64,000 nucleotides of DNA from Impatiens glandulifera (GCF_907164915.1 NC_061866.1:26367905-26431904); one strand, 5' to 3'; shown: positions 35,036-46,488, counted from the stretch's first letter. Made by a program: numbers and translations. Notes: generated from the letters alone by a model not told the origin.

Positions 35036-35043
35036 CTTATATA
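35036..35043 (-). promoter_or_regulatory. TATA-like box before post-pol copy 1
   Basis: Reverse complement TATATAAG, about 60 nt upstream of the ATG at 34977. Copies 2 and 3 have similar boxes at comparable places. Confidence 0.4.
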
Positions 35044-35581
35044 TTAGTTGAGGGGTGATATAGGTGAGTAGTATTATCCAGAGGGTAGCAGATAATTTAG
35101 TTTATTAACCATAAGATAAAATATCTTGCATGAATTAGGTATATTTGCAGCCTAAAGATGTGAGTCATAGGCCTGGACAGTGAAAGATATCATATCTTCA
35201 CGTCTTTTGAGGCATGACTGTTTTGTTTTGAAAAGGTATCTTTTCAGAACAGATACGTCCAAACACAGATAGTTATTCCATTTTTGTTGGGAAGCCAAAT
35301 ATTCCAAAATATATTATATTCAAACCGGTTGGTTTTCAGTCATTGGTCCCGATGTAGTTAATTAGTGTAGGTACTAAGTAACTGGTCGGTTTACTGTAAC
35401 TGATAGATAAAGCGGTTCTTCAATAAATACGATGGTGAATTCGGTTTCCGACATTTTAGGAAGAACTGTCGGTTTTGTCTGTCCGAACCGATTTTTCGCA
35501 TTATAGGTTAAAGGTTTTAAGAAATAAGTTGATTTATATCGGTTAGACCGAGAATGTTTCTAAAAAAGAAAACTTAGCTTC

Positions 35582-37468
35582 CTACAAGGGCTTTTTGAAG
35601 ATATCGGCTACTTGTTGATCAGTTGATACGTATTCCAACCGGATATTCTTCTGCATGACATGTTCCCGGATGAAATGATGCCTTATGTCGATGTGCTTGG
35701 TTCTAGAGTATAAAATCGGATTGTATGTGATTGCTATGGCACTTGTGTTGTCACAGAAAATTGGAGATTCTTCGGCGATGACGCTAAAGTCCTTTAGTTG
35801 TTGTTGAATCCATAGAAGTTGTGAACAACAATTTCCGACTGCCAGATATTCAGCTTCTACGGTTGATGTAGCAACCGACGTTTTCTTCTTGCTGTGCCAT
35901 GAAACAAGCCGATCACCTAAGAATTGGTATATTCCGATGGTACTTTTTCTATCAACTTTACATCCTACATAGTCTGCATCAGAATAGCTTGTGAGGTTAA
36001 AAGATGAGTCCTTTGGATACCACAATCCGACTTCAGGAGTTCCCTTTAGATATTTCAGGATTCGTTTAGCGACTGTATAGTGAGACTGTTTGGGATTAGC
36101 CTGGAATCTTCCACATACTCCGACCGCAAATAATATGTCCGGTCTACTTGTTGTCAGGTACAGAAGTGAACTGATGATTCCACGATAGACTGTTAGGTCT
36201 ACTCCCTGACCGTCATCATCTTTATCCAGCTTGATTGATGAGCTCATTGGAGTGGCGGCAGAGAAACATGTGTCCATCCCGAATTTCTTTAGAAGTTCCT
36301 TTGTATATTTGGGCTGACTGATGAAAGTTCCTCCTTCAAGTTGTTTAACCTTAAGACCTAGGAAGAAGCTTAATTCTCCCATTATACTCATTTCAAATTT
36401 GTTAGTCATCAGGGTTGAGAATTTATCACACAGCTTAGGATCGGTTGATCCGAAAATGATATCATATATATATATTTGAACAAGTAGAATGTGTCCTTTT
36501 TTCTCAAATTTAAATAGGGTTTTATCTACTGAACCTATGGTGAAGTCATGATGTATCAGAAATGCGGTTAGTGTATCATACCATGCTCTAGGAGCTTGTT
36601 TTAAACCGTAAAGAGCTTTATTTAGATGATATACATGATTAGTCAGGTCAGTATTTTTAAAACCGGGTGGTTGTTCAACGTATACTTCTTCACGTAGGTC
36701 ACCATTTAAAAAAGCACTTTTAACATTCATTTGGAAAACTTTAAAATTTTTGAAAGCAGCATAGGCCAAAAAAATTCTAATGGCTTCAATTCTAGCTACA
36801 AGAGCAAATGATTCTTCAAAATCAATGCCTTTTTCCTGTTTGTATCCTTGTGCCACTAATCTAGCTTTGTTCTTCGTAACCAAACCGTCTTCATTGACTT
36901 TATTTCTGAATACCCATATTGTTCCTATGACCGGTTGATCTTTCGGTCTGGGAACTAGATACCAGACTTTATTACTCTCAAACTGGTTTAACTCTTCTTT
37001 CATTGCTAAGATCCAATCCGGATCTACCAATGCTTCATCCACCTTTTTCGGCTCAATTTGGGATATGAAAGCGGAATTAAAGTATTCCTCCAGTTTTTGT
37101 CGCCTAGTTTGGATGGGTTTTGAAGAGTCACCTATAATAAGCTCAGGAGGATGGTTTGTGTTCCTTTTGAGATTCGGTTCATGAGTGTCTACCAAATTGC
37201 TGTTTGTTTGATCAAGACTAAACATATCGGTAGGTTGAACAATAGTGTCAGACCGGCCGATTTCCTCAGTTTGAACCGAGGTGTCAGCTTCCTGCTGTGT
37301 GGCAGCTTGATCCGGCTGGGTTTTAACAACACTCATTTTGGTCATGAACAAACCGTCTGTAAACCGGAATCTCATCTTCACTATTAGAATGGATATTATT
37401 ATTTTCCAATCTGTTGTGTAGATCAAAGGATGATGCGGTATTACTTTCAACCAATTCAACGAATACAA
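35582..37468 (-). pseudogene. element C reverse transcriptase / RNase H
   Basis: A long open frame holding the copia RT and RNase H. The RT block starts near [18 protein letters not shown], followed by [20 protein letters not shown] and [16 protein letters not shown]. RNase H features include [17 protein letters not shown] and CDNTSAIAI, ending [15 protein letters not shown]. Two catalytic aspartates are changed: motif A reads QMNVKSAF (family QMDVKSAF) and the YxDD box reads YIYD. The enzyme therefore should not polymerise even though the frame is open. Its N-terminal part overlaps the integrase frame (37468-37323), a frameshift in what is normally one polyprotein. Confidence 0.88.
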
Positions 37469-38195
37469 ATTGAAGAGATTCTTCCACGGTTAAAGTTCTA
37501 GTATTATATACTCTATATGCTTTACTAACCGCTAAGTATCCTAGCATTATCCCAATATCAGATTTTGCATCAAAAGCAGATAAGTAGTTTTTGCCATTAA
37601 TGTGAATGTAACATTTAAAACCGAAAATCTTAAGATACCGAATGTTAGGAGTTCTATCAAAATACACTTCGTACGGTATTTTATTGTGAAATTTGTTGAT
37701 CAAAGACCGGTTTTGTGTATAACATGCAGTACTGATAGCTTCAGCCCAGAATTTTTGAGCAACACCTGAGTCGGCTATCATAGACCTTGCGACTTCCTTG
37801 AGAGTTCGGTTTCTTCTCTCAACCAGGCCGTTTTGTTGAGGAGTTCTAATACTGGACAACTCGTGTCTAATACCGGATTCATCAAGAAATGCATTTAGAG
37901 TACTATTTGTAAATTCGGTTCCTCTATCACTTCTAATGTTATTTATACGTGTTGATTTTTCATTTTGTAAACGCTTAAGCAGTATAATTAAATTGGATGC
38001 GGTTTCACGTTTAGATGCCAAAAATGTGACCCATGTATACCTAGAGTAATCATCAATAACAACCATAGTATAAAGCATACCACCTAGGCTGATGACCTTA
38101 ATTGGTTTAAATAAATCCATGTGAAGAAGATCTAAGCATCGATTAGACTGAATGTGTCCTTTACTCTTAAAGGTTGATTTAGTTTGTTTACCCAT
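37323..38195 (-). pseudogene. element C integrase
   Basis: Holds the copia integrase core with its D-D-E triad visible: LLHMDLF, IRSDRGTEFTN, and the glutamate of QQNGLVERRNRTL. The C-terminal FDAKSDIGIMLGY segment follows. The zinc-binding GAG-pre-integrase part lies upstream (about 38330-38170) and is cut by a TGA where a Trp is expected (LW-HKRLNHL; about 38311). It ends in a frameshift before the RT. The core looks intact, but the polyprotein is not. Confidence 0.85.
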
Positions 38196-38372
38196 TTGAC
38201 ATGCTGAACATACCTTATCCCTATTAAATATTATATCAGGAATTCCTTCAACTAGCTTTTTACCGCGGATATAGTTTAAGGTTTTGAGGTTTAGATGGTT
38301 TAGTCTTTTATGTCATAGCCAGGTTTGATCAGTTTTAGCTACCATGCAAATAGGATGCTCCACTTCATTTTT

Positions 38373-38783
38373 CTAGTCTACCTTGTATATGTTTCTTAAC
38401 CTATTTTCGGTTAGTAGTGTGCTACCCTGAGAGTTTTTAACTAAGCATTCATGTCTAAGAAATTCTACAGTATATCCAGCATCACACATCTGACTAATAC
38501 TTAGCAAGTTAAAATGTAGATTTTCAACTAAAAGTACATTGTCAATTGTTAAATTACCATGGACAATCTTACCCTTGCCCACAGTTCTACCTCTTGAGTT
38601 GTCACCAAAGACTATCATTGCACCGGTTTCTATTTTGATGTCGGTCAGAAGGTTGTTGTTTCCAGTCATGTGTCTCGAGCAACCGCTGTCCAGGTACCAC
38701 TCAGAGTTTCCTAGCCGTTTCTTCATAACCTGTAATATGCACATATTTACAACTATTTGGTACCCACATTTACTTGGGTCCAC
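38373..38783 (-). pseudogene. element C protease region
   Basis: WYLDSGCSRHMTGN is the copia aspartic protease active-site region (DSG, as usual for copia) followed by the first part of the GAG-pre-integrase segment (ENLHFNLLSISQMCDAGY). Bounded by stops at both ends. The right end passes into the post-gag linker that also survives in elements A and D. Confidence 0.85.
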
Positions 38784-39504
38784 AATTGATTAGTCCCTTG
38801 GGTATCAGACTTTAATAAGTCGGATAACTTTCCTAGTTATGGTTCTAACTAATTTTCCTATGCTTGGCTGGACATCTTTATGTTGTCCTAAGAGTGCGTT
38901 ATTGTGTAGTGGCTTTTGGTTTATTCTATGTGGTCGCGGATCGGTTTGTTTACCTTTTGGCCGGTTGGCTTTCCTTCTCTCAGGATGAAGCCATTTTCCG
39001 AGTCTCTTGGACTTACATATATTAATTCTTCTTCCGGTTTTAAGTCACTTTGTTCCTCATTGTCGGTTGAAGAGCTCTTGACAAATCTTACAAAGGGAAG
39101 ATTGTCTTTTGTGAGTTTCATCTCGTTGGAACGGTTCGGTTGGCGGATCTATTGTTTTTGTATCCAAGAACAAATTTGCATTTGGGGTGTCTTTGATATT
39201 TAGACAGCTGGTTTACTGCTTCACTAGATATTTTCCATGCGGCTATTTGATACCTGGTTCGTGCATCTTCCTCTTCGGTCAACTTTTGAACTGACTCCTT
39301 GAGCTGTTCAGTCTTAGAGGATAGTTCAGGTGCTGCCTCGATTTCTAAGATTTCATTAGGTTGAATACTATCGGTTTCAGGTTCGGACTGGGGTGGTGCT
39401 ATGGGGTCGGTTCTAAAGTTGAGTCGGGTTGGTACTAACGTTAATAGATTCTTGTACTCTACTACCATATCATTTAGTGCATTAACTAAATCATCTTTAG
39501 TAAA

Positions 39505-40605
39505 TTATTCACAAGAAAAATCAAATACCTGTTCTTCGTTTGCCATGAGACAAGAGAGTTCATCATCGCTGTCACTGTGAGCCCATAGACTTCCTCCATC
39601 ATCGGCTATCAGTGCTTTCTGAATTTCCCTTCCTTCACCAGTTTGTGAGTAGTTGTTTCTTTGGTTCTGATCATCCGGTTTCCGGTCATCCCGTCTTGGT
39701 TTTCTGCATTCCCACCTGAAATGTCCCAAACAATTGCAATTATAACATCTAACATTAGATTTATCACCGTAGTTATAGTTGTTGTTTGTCGGTTGACTTT
39801 TCTTCATGAATCTGTCAAAATTTTGTGCAAGCATTGCCATTGCATCCTTAGTGAATTGTTAAGAGGATTTGATCGGTGCAGTAGCTACAGGTTCTATAGA
39901 TGTGACTAGTGCCTTAGTAGCGGTTGAGGTTGATGCTTCATCTTCGATCTTGGATCTCATTTCAAACTCATATGCTTTCAGATCTTCGAATACATCGTGT
40001 AACTTCATCTTGTTTAGGCAGTTTGATTCTCTCATCACCATCGTCTTTATATCCCATGCACTCGGAAGAGATCTTAAAGCTTTGATGATTGTTTCCTTAT
40101 TATCATACTTCTTTCCAAGAGATGATAGCTCATTTATCACATTTGTAAACCGGTCACTATACTCCCTCATGGTTTCTCCTGGCTTCATCTTGATGTTTTC
40201 AAACTTCTGGGTAGCCACCATTATCTTGTTTTCCTTGGTTCTTTCATTTCCCTCATGAAGTTGAATCACTGTTTCCCATACTTCCTTTGAGGTTTTGCAA
40301 TCTCTGACCTTACAGAAGGTATTTCTGTCCAAACCTTTGAAGATATGGCTTTTGGCGTGATTATCCAGGTTGTTTCTCCTCTTATCCTCATCTGTCCAAT
40401 CCTTTCTGTCTTTATCAATCTTTATAGGTCCTTCAGACAGGATGAACGGCATCTCATCATCCATAGTGATTAGGTGCAAGTGCATGCATATCTTCCAGTT
40501 GGCGAAATCATCACCTTCTAGCATTGGAGGCTTCTCGAAAGTCATTCTTGCTTGCTTGCTTGCTTCGGGTTGCTTGAGTATTGAAACTAACTGCTTTGAT
40601 ACCAA
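39505..40605 (-). pseudogene. element C gag
   Basis: ATG at 40605, at the primer site. The first 248 codons (40605-39859) carry UBN2-type copia gag with FANWKICMHLHL, KENKIMVATQKFENIKMKPG and WDIKTMVMRES. After a stop at 39859-39861 the frame reopens (39840-39505) with an intact CCHC zinc knuckle, CYNCNCLGHFRWEC, that binds RNA in the family. Further open stretches of the C-terminal gag region run to about 38921 with breaks. One premature stop separates capsid and nucleocapsid parts. Confidence 0.85.
40593..40604 (-). other. primer binding site of element C
   Basis: Reverse complement TGGTATCAAAGC, one base different from the tRNA-Met initiator complement TGGTATCAGAGC in element A, two bases inside the LTR start at 40607. 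Confidence 0.8.
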
Positions 40606-40606
40606 T

Positions 40607-41223
40607 TGTTAGGATCTAGGTCGGGGGTGGGGAACCGGGGTCTGGTCGGTTTACTCTTTCTGACAAAACTCAACGGTTGGTGTTTAATCCAGTTAGAGAT
40701 TAACACTGGGTTTCAATACTACACAGGCTGTCACAAACCCTTGAACCGGGTTCAAGTGCAGAAGTGGTTTGTTTCAGACTGAAGCAACGCACACATGATG
40801 AATAGAGATAGGTTTTGGAGAATATCGGTTTGGAGTTTAGGAGGTCGGTTTAAGGTTTAGTGAATCGGTTAGAGTGATATAAGTCGGTTAGAACAGTACA
40901 AGTCGGTTAGAAAGTAGAACCGGCAGAAAGTAAAGAACAAGACATAGGTTTTTATGGATGTTCGGAGATAAAACTCCAACGTCACCCCTTCTTCTCGAAA
41001 CCGCAAGAAGGATATTCACTAAGGAATACACAAACACAATACACGATCGAGACTTATTTACTGCTCGATAAACACTCGTACAATTCTCACAGAAATTGTA
41101 ATCACACTTCAAATGCACACTTAAACTTTGAATCTTGTAGAGAGATAAACACAACTTGTAACTTCTTGGTTGTCAGCACTCTTAATTGTTGTGTCTGCGA
41201 AATATTGTCACTGCATCTACTCC
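40607..41223 (-). repeat. element C right (5') LTR, truncated
   Basis: Closely matches 28469-29085. Stops after gcatctactcc, where element B LTR sequence begins (ggtataatgaatctcattag). About half of the LTR is missing. Confidence 0.88.
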
Positions 41224-41363
41224 GGTATAATGAATCTCATTAGAGCCAAGTGTTATGAAATCTGATTTCGATGCACTTGCATCAAAACGCATAAATCATT
41301 TTATCATCAAAATCCTAGTAGTCAAACTATTTCAACACTTAGTCAAAATAATTTGACCCAATA
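41224..41363 (-). repeat. element B right (5') LTR tail
   Basis: 140 bp matching 27482-27623 (taatgaatctcattagagcc to gaccca-a-a). It is followed by the target duplication ataac and the resumed LTR of A. Confidence 0.88.
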
Positions 41364-41368
41364 ATAAC

Positions 41369-42520
41369 CACTAAATACTTTGAATTGAATACAATTCACT
41401 CAGCCAACTAACTCTCTATTAAACAGAACAACCTCTGTTCAACTTACAATGTTCTCACTGCTAAACAGTAATTGAATTTCTCTCTTGATCTTGAAGGATG
41501 TAAGAAGTTAATAAGAGCAAGAGTAAGATTATGAATCGAGTGTTCGTAAGTTCTCTCTGTTCAAGTAAGTAATTCAGTTATCAAATCAGCTAGTCATTCG
41601 TCTGTTGTCCTTGAGCATATACTTGTAATAGAAGGACTCCAACGATCGAATCTTCTTTGTGGACACATGGAATGTGTCCGTTGGATGGCCTCCCATAGTT
41701 CCAGAGTACAGCAGACTCTGAGCAATTGGATTGTGGCCGTACCGAACTGGTAGTGCGTCGAATATCCTCTGATATTCTCTTGTTCTGAACGTACAGTTGG
41801 AAGGATATTTACAAACGTGGCATTCGTTCATTTGATATAATTAGATGGCTTGACAGACTGCACGGAAATGAGTGGAGCATGAGTAATAAACAACTAGTTG
41901 ATTGTGGTTAAACATAAGCTTTATTCAGACGACTGCTAAAGCAAGACATTAGACGTGCTACTTTAGACCGCGTCTAAAGGAGTTAGACATCCTCGTCTAA
42001 CTACGTTTCCCTTTAGACCCCATCTAAGGGAGTTAGATAACCTCTTCTAACTACGCATTCTTTTAGACCGCGTTTAAAGAAGTTAGACGACCACGTCTAA
42101 AGGAGTTAAACGACCACATCTAACTACATTTTCCTTTAGACCTCATCTAAAGGAGTTAGACGTCCTCGTCTAACTACGTTTCCCTTTAAACTCATTTAAA
42201 GGAGTTAGACGTCCTCGTCTAACTACGTTTCCATTTAGATCTCGTCTAAAGGAGTTAGACGACCTCGTCTAACTATCCATCCCTTTAGACCTCGTCTAAA
42301 GGAGTTAGACGTCCTCGTCTAAAGGAGTTAGACGTCCTCGTCTAACTACGTTTCCCTTTAGACCTCGTCTAAAGGAGTTAGTTGACCTCGTCTAAAGGAG
42401 TTACATGTCCTCGTCTAACTACGTTTCCCTTTAGACCTCGTCTAAAAGAGTTAGACGTCCTTGTCTAACTACGCTTGACGTCTAAAATAGTCTGATTTAG
42501 ACCACGTCTAAAGTAGCATA
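41369..42520 (-). repeat. element A right (5') LTR, second part
   Basis: cactaaatactttgaattga continues the LTR broken at 25892 and aligns with 20970 onward. It ends with a long array of TTTAGACC...GTCTAAAGGAG palindromes (41948-42505), longer than in the left LTR. The outer boundary is not sharp. Confidence 0.85.
41948..42505. repeat. TTAGACG..CGTCTAA palindrome array (element A LTR)
   Basis: More than ten units such as TTAGACGTCCTCGTCTAA (6-bp arms with an ACG/CGT extension) alternating with tttagacctcgtctaaagga. The variant differs in loop sequence from the B-family array. Confidence 0.9.
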
Positions 42521-43689
42521 GTCTTATATATGCACCTACACAAAACAAATAAACTACTTAGCTTTAATCTATTTAAACATCATCAAAATTACGTTGTTAA
42601 GATAATGTTCCAGATCATAGCTTTTGTTTATTTTTTTTATTCCAAGTTAATGATTTCTCACTTAATTAAATCTTTTCTTTACTTTGTTTTAATTTTTTTC
42701 AACACTATATCATTAGCTAATTATCGTTCAAAAGAGTGTCAAGTAGTCGACAAAATAATCATCATTTATTTTATTGTGATTTTATGTCTTCACTTTTTTC
42801 ATTGTTAAAATTGTTCGCTTAGTAAGGGTATAAACAGATAATGTTAAAATAAGATTAATCAATTTAGTAGATATAACATAAGTTTTTGATCGTCCACTCT
42901 CGATCAATTATTAACACAACTCAACAAGTATAAAACCTTCAAAATATGCACCACATCAAATTTATAATGTATCAATTCATACTTCAAAATAATGATGTCT
43001 TCATTTGTAAAATCATCAAGATAATCTTCATTGTAAACTTCAAATACCATCAATTATTTTATTTTATTTAAAAAAAAGTCAAATAGCATCACTATTAAAT
43101 GAGTTGATTTTTTTTTAAAGCAAATGAGGCTAAAATGATAGCTTTACATGATTGTACATTCATTCAAATCTACATAAAATTAGTCATAAACATTATATAC
43201 ATAATTAAGTTTTGATTATTTAAATTAAAAATATGAAAATTACATAAAAAAAAATAGAACAAAAAAAAATATATCAAAAATTTAGATAAAAAAAGTAATT
43301 AAAGAACAGAGAATTAGTGAAATAAAAATTAATAAAAATAAAATATAGAATAACTATTTGATTGCAAACTACTCTTAAAAAACAAATTAAAAGGCAAATA
43401 TGGATTGAACTTGAATGTGTATGTTACGGATGCATGTCTAAATGTGCTTTAATAATTATTAAATCTATAATAGTAAGAAACGTTAAAAAAATGTGAACTA
43501 TGGTTATTGACTATGAGCTTTGAATGTGTTTTTTTGAAATAGAATGTGCACATCTTCTATCACATTATCTAATTATTATTGTAATACTAAACTATTTAAG
43601 TACAACTGATTTATATTGAACCAATCAAACCAAATAATTCAGTTTATGAAACCGTTATATCGAATTACCTAACAGTTTAAGAATTGTGG

Positions 43690-43895
43690 GAGATTTATCA
43701 CCCATATAAAAGAGAAATGATTAAGAGAAGAAATTTAGGAGAATAAATGACGTGGTACAATTTGATTGGTCGAAAAAATAACAAATTTTATCACTCTTCT
43801 AATCTTTTATCATTTTTTCAATATGGTGACACATCATTCTCTTTCTCAAATTTCCTCCCCTATCACTCCTTTATAGGAGTATATATGATACATAA
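43690..43895. mobile_element. MITE-like inverted-repeat element
   Basis: The left arm cacccatataaaagagaaat...aagaaatttaggagaataaatgacgtgg and the reverse complement of the right arm (tactcctataaaggagtgat...gaggaaatttgagaaagagaatgatgtg) align over about 70 bp with several mismatches, around an unpaired centre near 43770-43810. Size (~200 bp), AT content and lack of coding fit a non-autonomous DNA element. Ends and target duplication are not resolved, so the superfamily is open. Confidence 0.5.
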
Positions 43896-44099
43896 ATATT
43901 TCTCTCAATAATTAAGTTTTCGACCATTAAACTAAAATATACCTATTATTTATTTATATACGAAAAAACATAATATAAAATGGTAAAGTCTAAAATTAAA
44001 AAAAAAAAAGTAAAACAAAAAGAAATAAAAATTAATTGTCTTAAAGTTTATCACGAGATCAACATGTTTATCCAATGTAACTATATATTTATAATAAAT

Positions 44100-44410
44100 G
44101 ATAATGACATTATGAAGGTTCCATGACTACATACTTTGGTTGTTAAACGTTCTTCTTCAGGTTCTTTCTTGGGATCTTGTTCTTTTAACCACCTTAATCC
44201 ATATCTCATAATAACCATCGACGGTCTTTGATATAACCCATTAAATCTTGGTCAAATTTCATAAAATATTTCAAATATTTTCCGCAACAAAAATACAAAA
44301 GAAGATGGGAAGTAGTAATTGCCTACTTATAACACATACGACATTGATTGACAATAATCTTGCTCTTCTAGATTAATCTATCTTTAGTTAAAATATCGTT
44401 GTGAATGACA
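44100..44410 (-). pseudogene. LINE zf-RVT domain fragment
   Basis: Minus-strand reading gives HNDILTKDRLI, KIIVNQCRMC and TTSHLLLY in order, the zinc-binding domain found after LINE reverse transcriptases in plants (LTKDNL, Cys, SHLL pattern). Interrupted by stops; no RT core nearby. Confidence 0.55.
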
Positions 44411-44486
44411 TTTAAACCTAAAAAAGTGATTTTGGTAAGCATCTTATACTCTCACAATTTTTCACAACAAAGCTTAAATGTTCGAT

Positions 44487-44539
<53 letters not shown>

Positions 44540-46269
44540 TGTTCTTGTTTGAATTTAATTCTAAAATTTCAGATTAACATATATCTCAACAAAAGTTTTT
44601 ATTGTTTATAATTTAGCAATTCAATCTATTTTTTATTAGTTTTAACCGAATTAGATCAAGAACATATATAAATGTCTATTCATATTCTTAAAATTTTATT
44701 AATCTAAATCTCAATAGATCGACATAGATAGGTGATAGGCGATAGACTCTGATACCACTTATTACAATTCTTTAGTCTAAATCTTTTATCCTTAAGTCAA
44801 TAATAATTATACTCTATGTTAATAAATTGAGATAAACTTGAGTTGTGGAAACATATATGAATCTGAAATGAAGAATAATTCATTAAGTCGTTCTTCGTTG
44901 TTTTTTAGATCTTCTCTCGATATTGGATCTCACAGTTCATGATCTGGACCTGGATCGATAATGAATGATGTGGGTGAGGTTTAAGTTTTCCAACCCTCTA
45001 TCGATAGATCTAGAGCTTTCTTGAGAGATGAACAAACATTTACCTTTCAGTCAGATTAAAAAACGGGACGATAATTGAGTACATCAATTAATTTCTAACA
45101 TGTCACACTAGCTAGATCTCCAACTAGAAAGGGACGATGATTGAGTACATCAATTGAACCCATCAATTAGTTAATATTCAAAGGATGATAGTCGTTATTC
45201 ATCCAATTGGCATTGTGATATGCTTGTTTAGAATTTATAATAATGGATAAAGTCATCTATTTAATTAATTAAAATAAGACTCTCAAAATCAAAATTGTAC
45301 TTAAAATTATTGTTGGATATATTTAAATTTGTAAAATCAACCATTTATTTGAAACTGTAAAATTTAATTTACAAAATTTTAGTTATATATTATTATTATT
45401 ATTTATATATATATATAATTAAATTTAAAATTAAATAAAAAATTATAATAAAAAACAATACTAACAAAAACTTATAATTATCAAAAGTCATTTATTTAAA
45501 TAAATAATATTTTTTTAATTTATAAATATAAATTTATTTCCTAAAATTGTATACAATCATAAAATTGAAATAGTTTATAACTCCTAAAATTTTAAAATCA
45601 TAAATTTAAAATCACAAAAATTTGACTAAAACACAAACTGTTATACTTCTTTAAAATTAAAATTTTTTAAAATTTTAAGAGTTAAATTTATACTTAAAGT
45701 CTATTGCATTAGAATAATAATATAATTATTTTGGATTAAAGGATAACGACCTCGCAATTTAAAAAAAAATAGTTGTTTTAAAAAATATCCATAAAATATA
45801 AAAAGAAAATTGAGTATTTTAAACACAGATAAACAAATCATGACAGAAAAATATTGAAATGAATCACAATAAAATAATGTGAGTAAAATATAACAATTTT
45901 AAGTCCTAGTTTCTACAATTGCTGACGATTTAGAATATTGTCATAAGTCTTCTCATTGCTAGTTGGTTTCATTTGAGGTGTATAGTAATGGTTGCATCAT
46001 CTTTTTGAGATAGCGAGCATTGTTTCATTGTCTATTAGTATTTTTTTCTAAATATTTTTTTTTCTTTTGTATTCAATGGTCAATACACATTCCTTTATTT
46101 ACTCTATCCCAACCAAATTAAATTAACAATTTACCCAAACCATCCATTTAAAGTTGATTATGGAATGCCATCCATTAGCGGAACATTGTCCCCAAGTTGA
46201 GGACATAAAGAAATTTACTAAGAATAATTAGTTAAGAGGGTCAAAGGCTATTAAAAATTGTTGTTTGAA

Positions 46270-46276
46270 TATAAAA
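46270..46276 (+). promoter_or_regulatory. TATA box, candidate LIM gene promoter
   Basis: gaatataaaagag is the best TATA-like element upstream, about 215 nt before the ATG at 46489. It would give a 5' leader of roughly 190 nt. Confidence 0.35.
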
Positions 46277-46488
46277 GAGTTTTCTTTGTATGAAACAATG
46301 TCTTTTGTTTGATCTCAGAATTAATCCGAGGAGAAAAAATAAATACAATTTTATGTTTCTTCATCATCCTCGATATCTTGATTGAACAAAGAAAAGATCA
46401 ATAATCTTCTCTCGATTCATTAGTATTATTTTTTAATTTAATTTCATTGATTATCTCAAGGAAGATCTAGCGAGAGAGGGAGAAAAAA

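Larger units (their letters stand above)
28469..41223 (-). mobile_element. copia element C, Sirevirus-like, innermost
   Basis: Both LTRs start tgttaggatctaggtcg (28469 and 40607). Minus-strand order is primer site, gag, protease, integrase, RT/RNase H, then about 5 kb with three post-pol genes, then the polypurine tract and 3' LTR. The domain order (INT before RT), large size and extra 3' genes fit Sireviruses (Maximus/SIRE type). All enzymes carry inactivating changes. The right LTR is truncated at 41223 by a deletion that also removed C's outer target duplication. C lies inside B, so it is the youngest of the three. Confidence 0.88.
25893..41363 (-). mobile_element. copia element B, inserted in A, mostly deleted
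   Basis: Left LTR 25893-27623, a short 3' internal stretch (27624-28468), then element C, then only the last 140 bp of the right LTR (41224-41363). ataac flanks both sides (25888-25892 and 41364-41368), a 5-bp target duplication as copia integrases make, and the outer LTR of A reads through cleanly if B is removed. Most of B's internal region and right LTR were lost in the deletion that fused C's right LTR to B's LTR tail. Confidence 0.85.
20700..42600 (-). mobile_element. copia element A (outermost of three nested elements)
   Basis: Both LTR copies start tgtttggat (20700 and 25614). Between them lie a decayed post-pol gene and a decayed gag, read on the minus strand, with a tRNA-Met primer site beside the right LTR. 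Integrase and RT are missing: the end of RNase H (about 23640-23690) runs straight into the post-gag linker (about 23740). The right LTR is interrupted after 25892 by element B and resumes at 41369. The right end is unclear (about 42.5-42.6 kb) and I found no target duplication for A. Nesting makes A the oldest insertion of the three. Confidence 0.85.
42600..46250. other. gene-free intergenic DNA
   Basis: AT-rich. Contains a MITE-like inverted repeat, a LINE scrap and a TA run at 44494-44536, listed separately or noted here. Nothing else definable. Confidence 0.5.

Noticed and set aside
44740..44775. ctctgataccactt resembling a tRNA-Met primer binding site
   Set aside because: No LTR start or gag next to it; may be an old scrap but not supportable.
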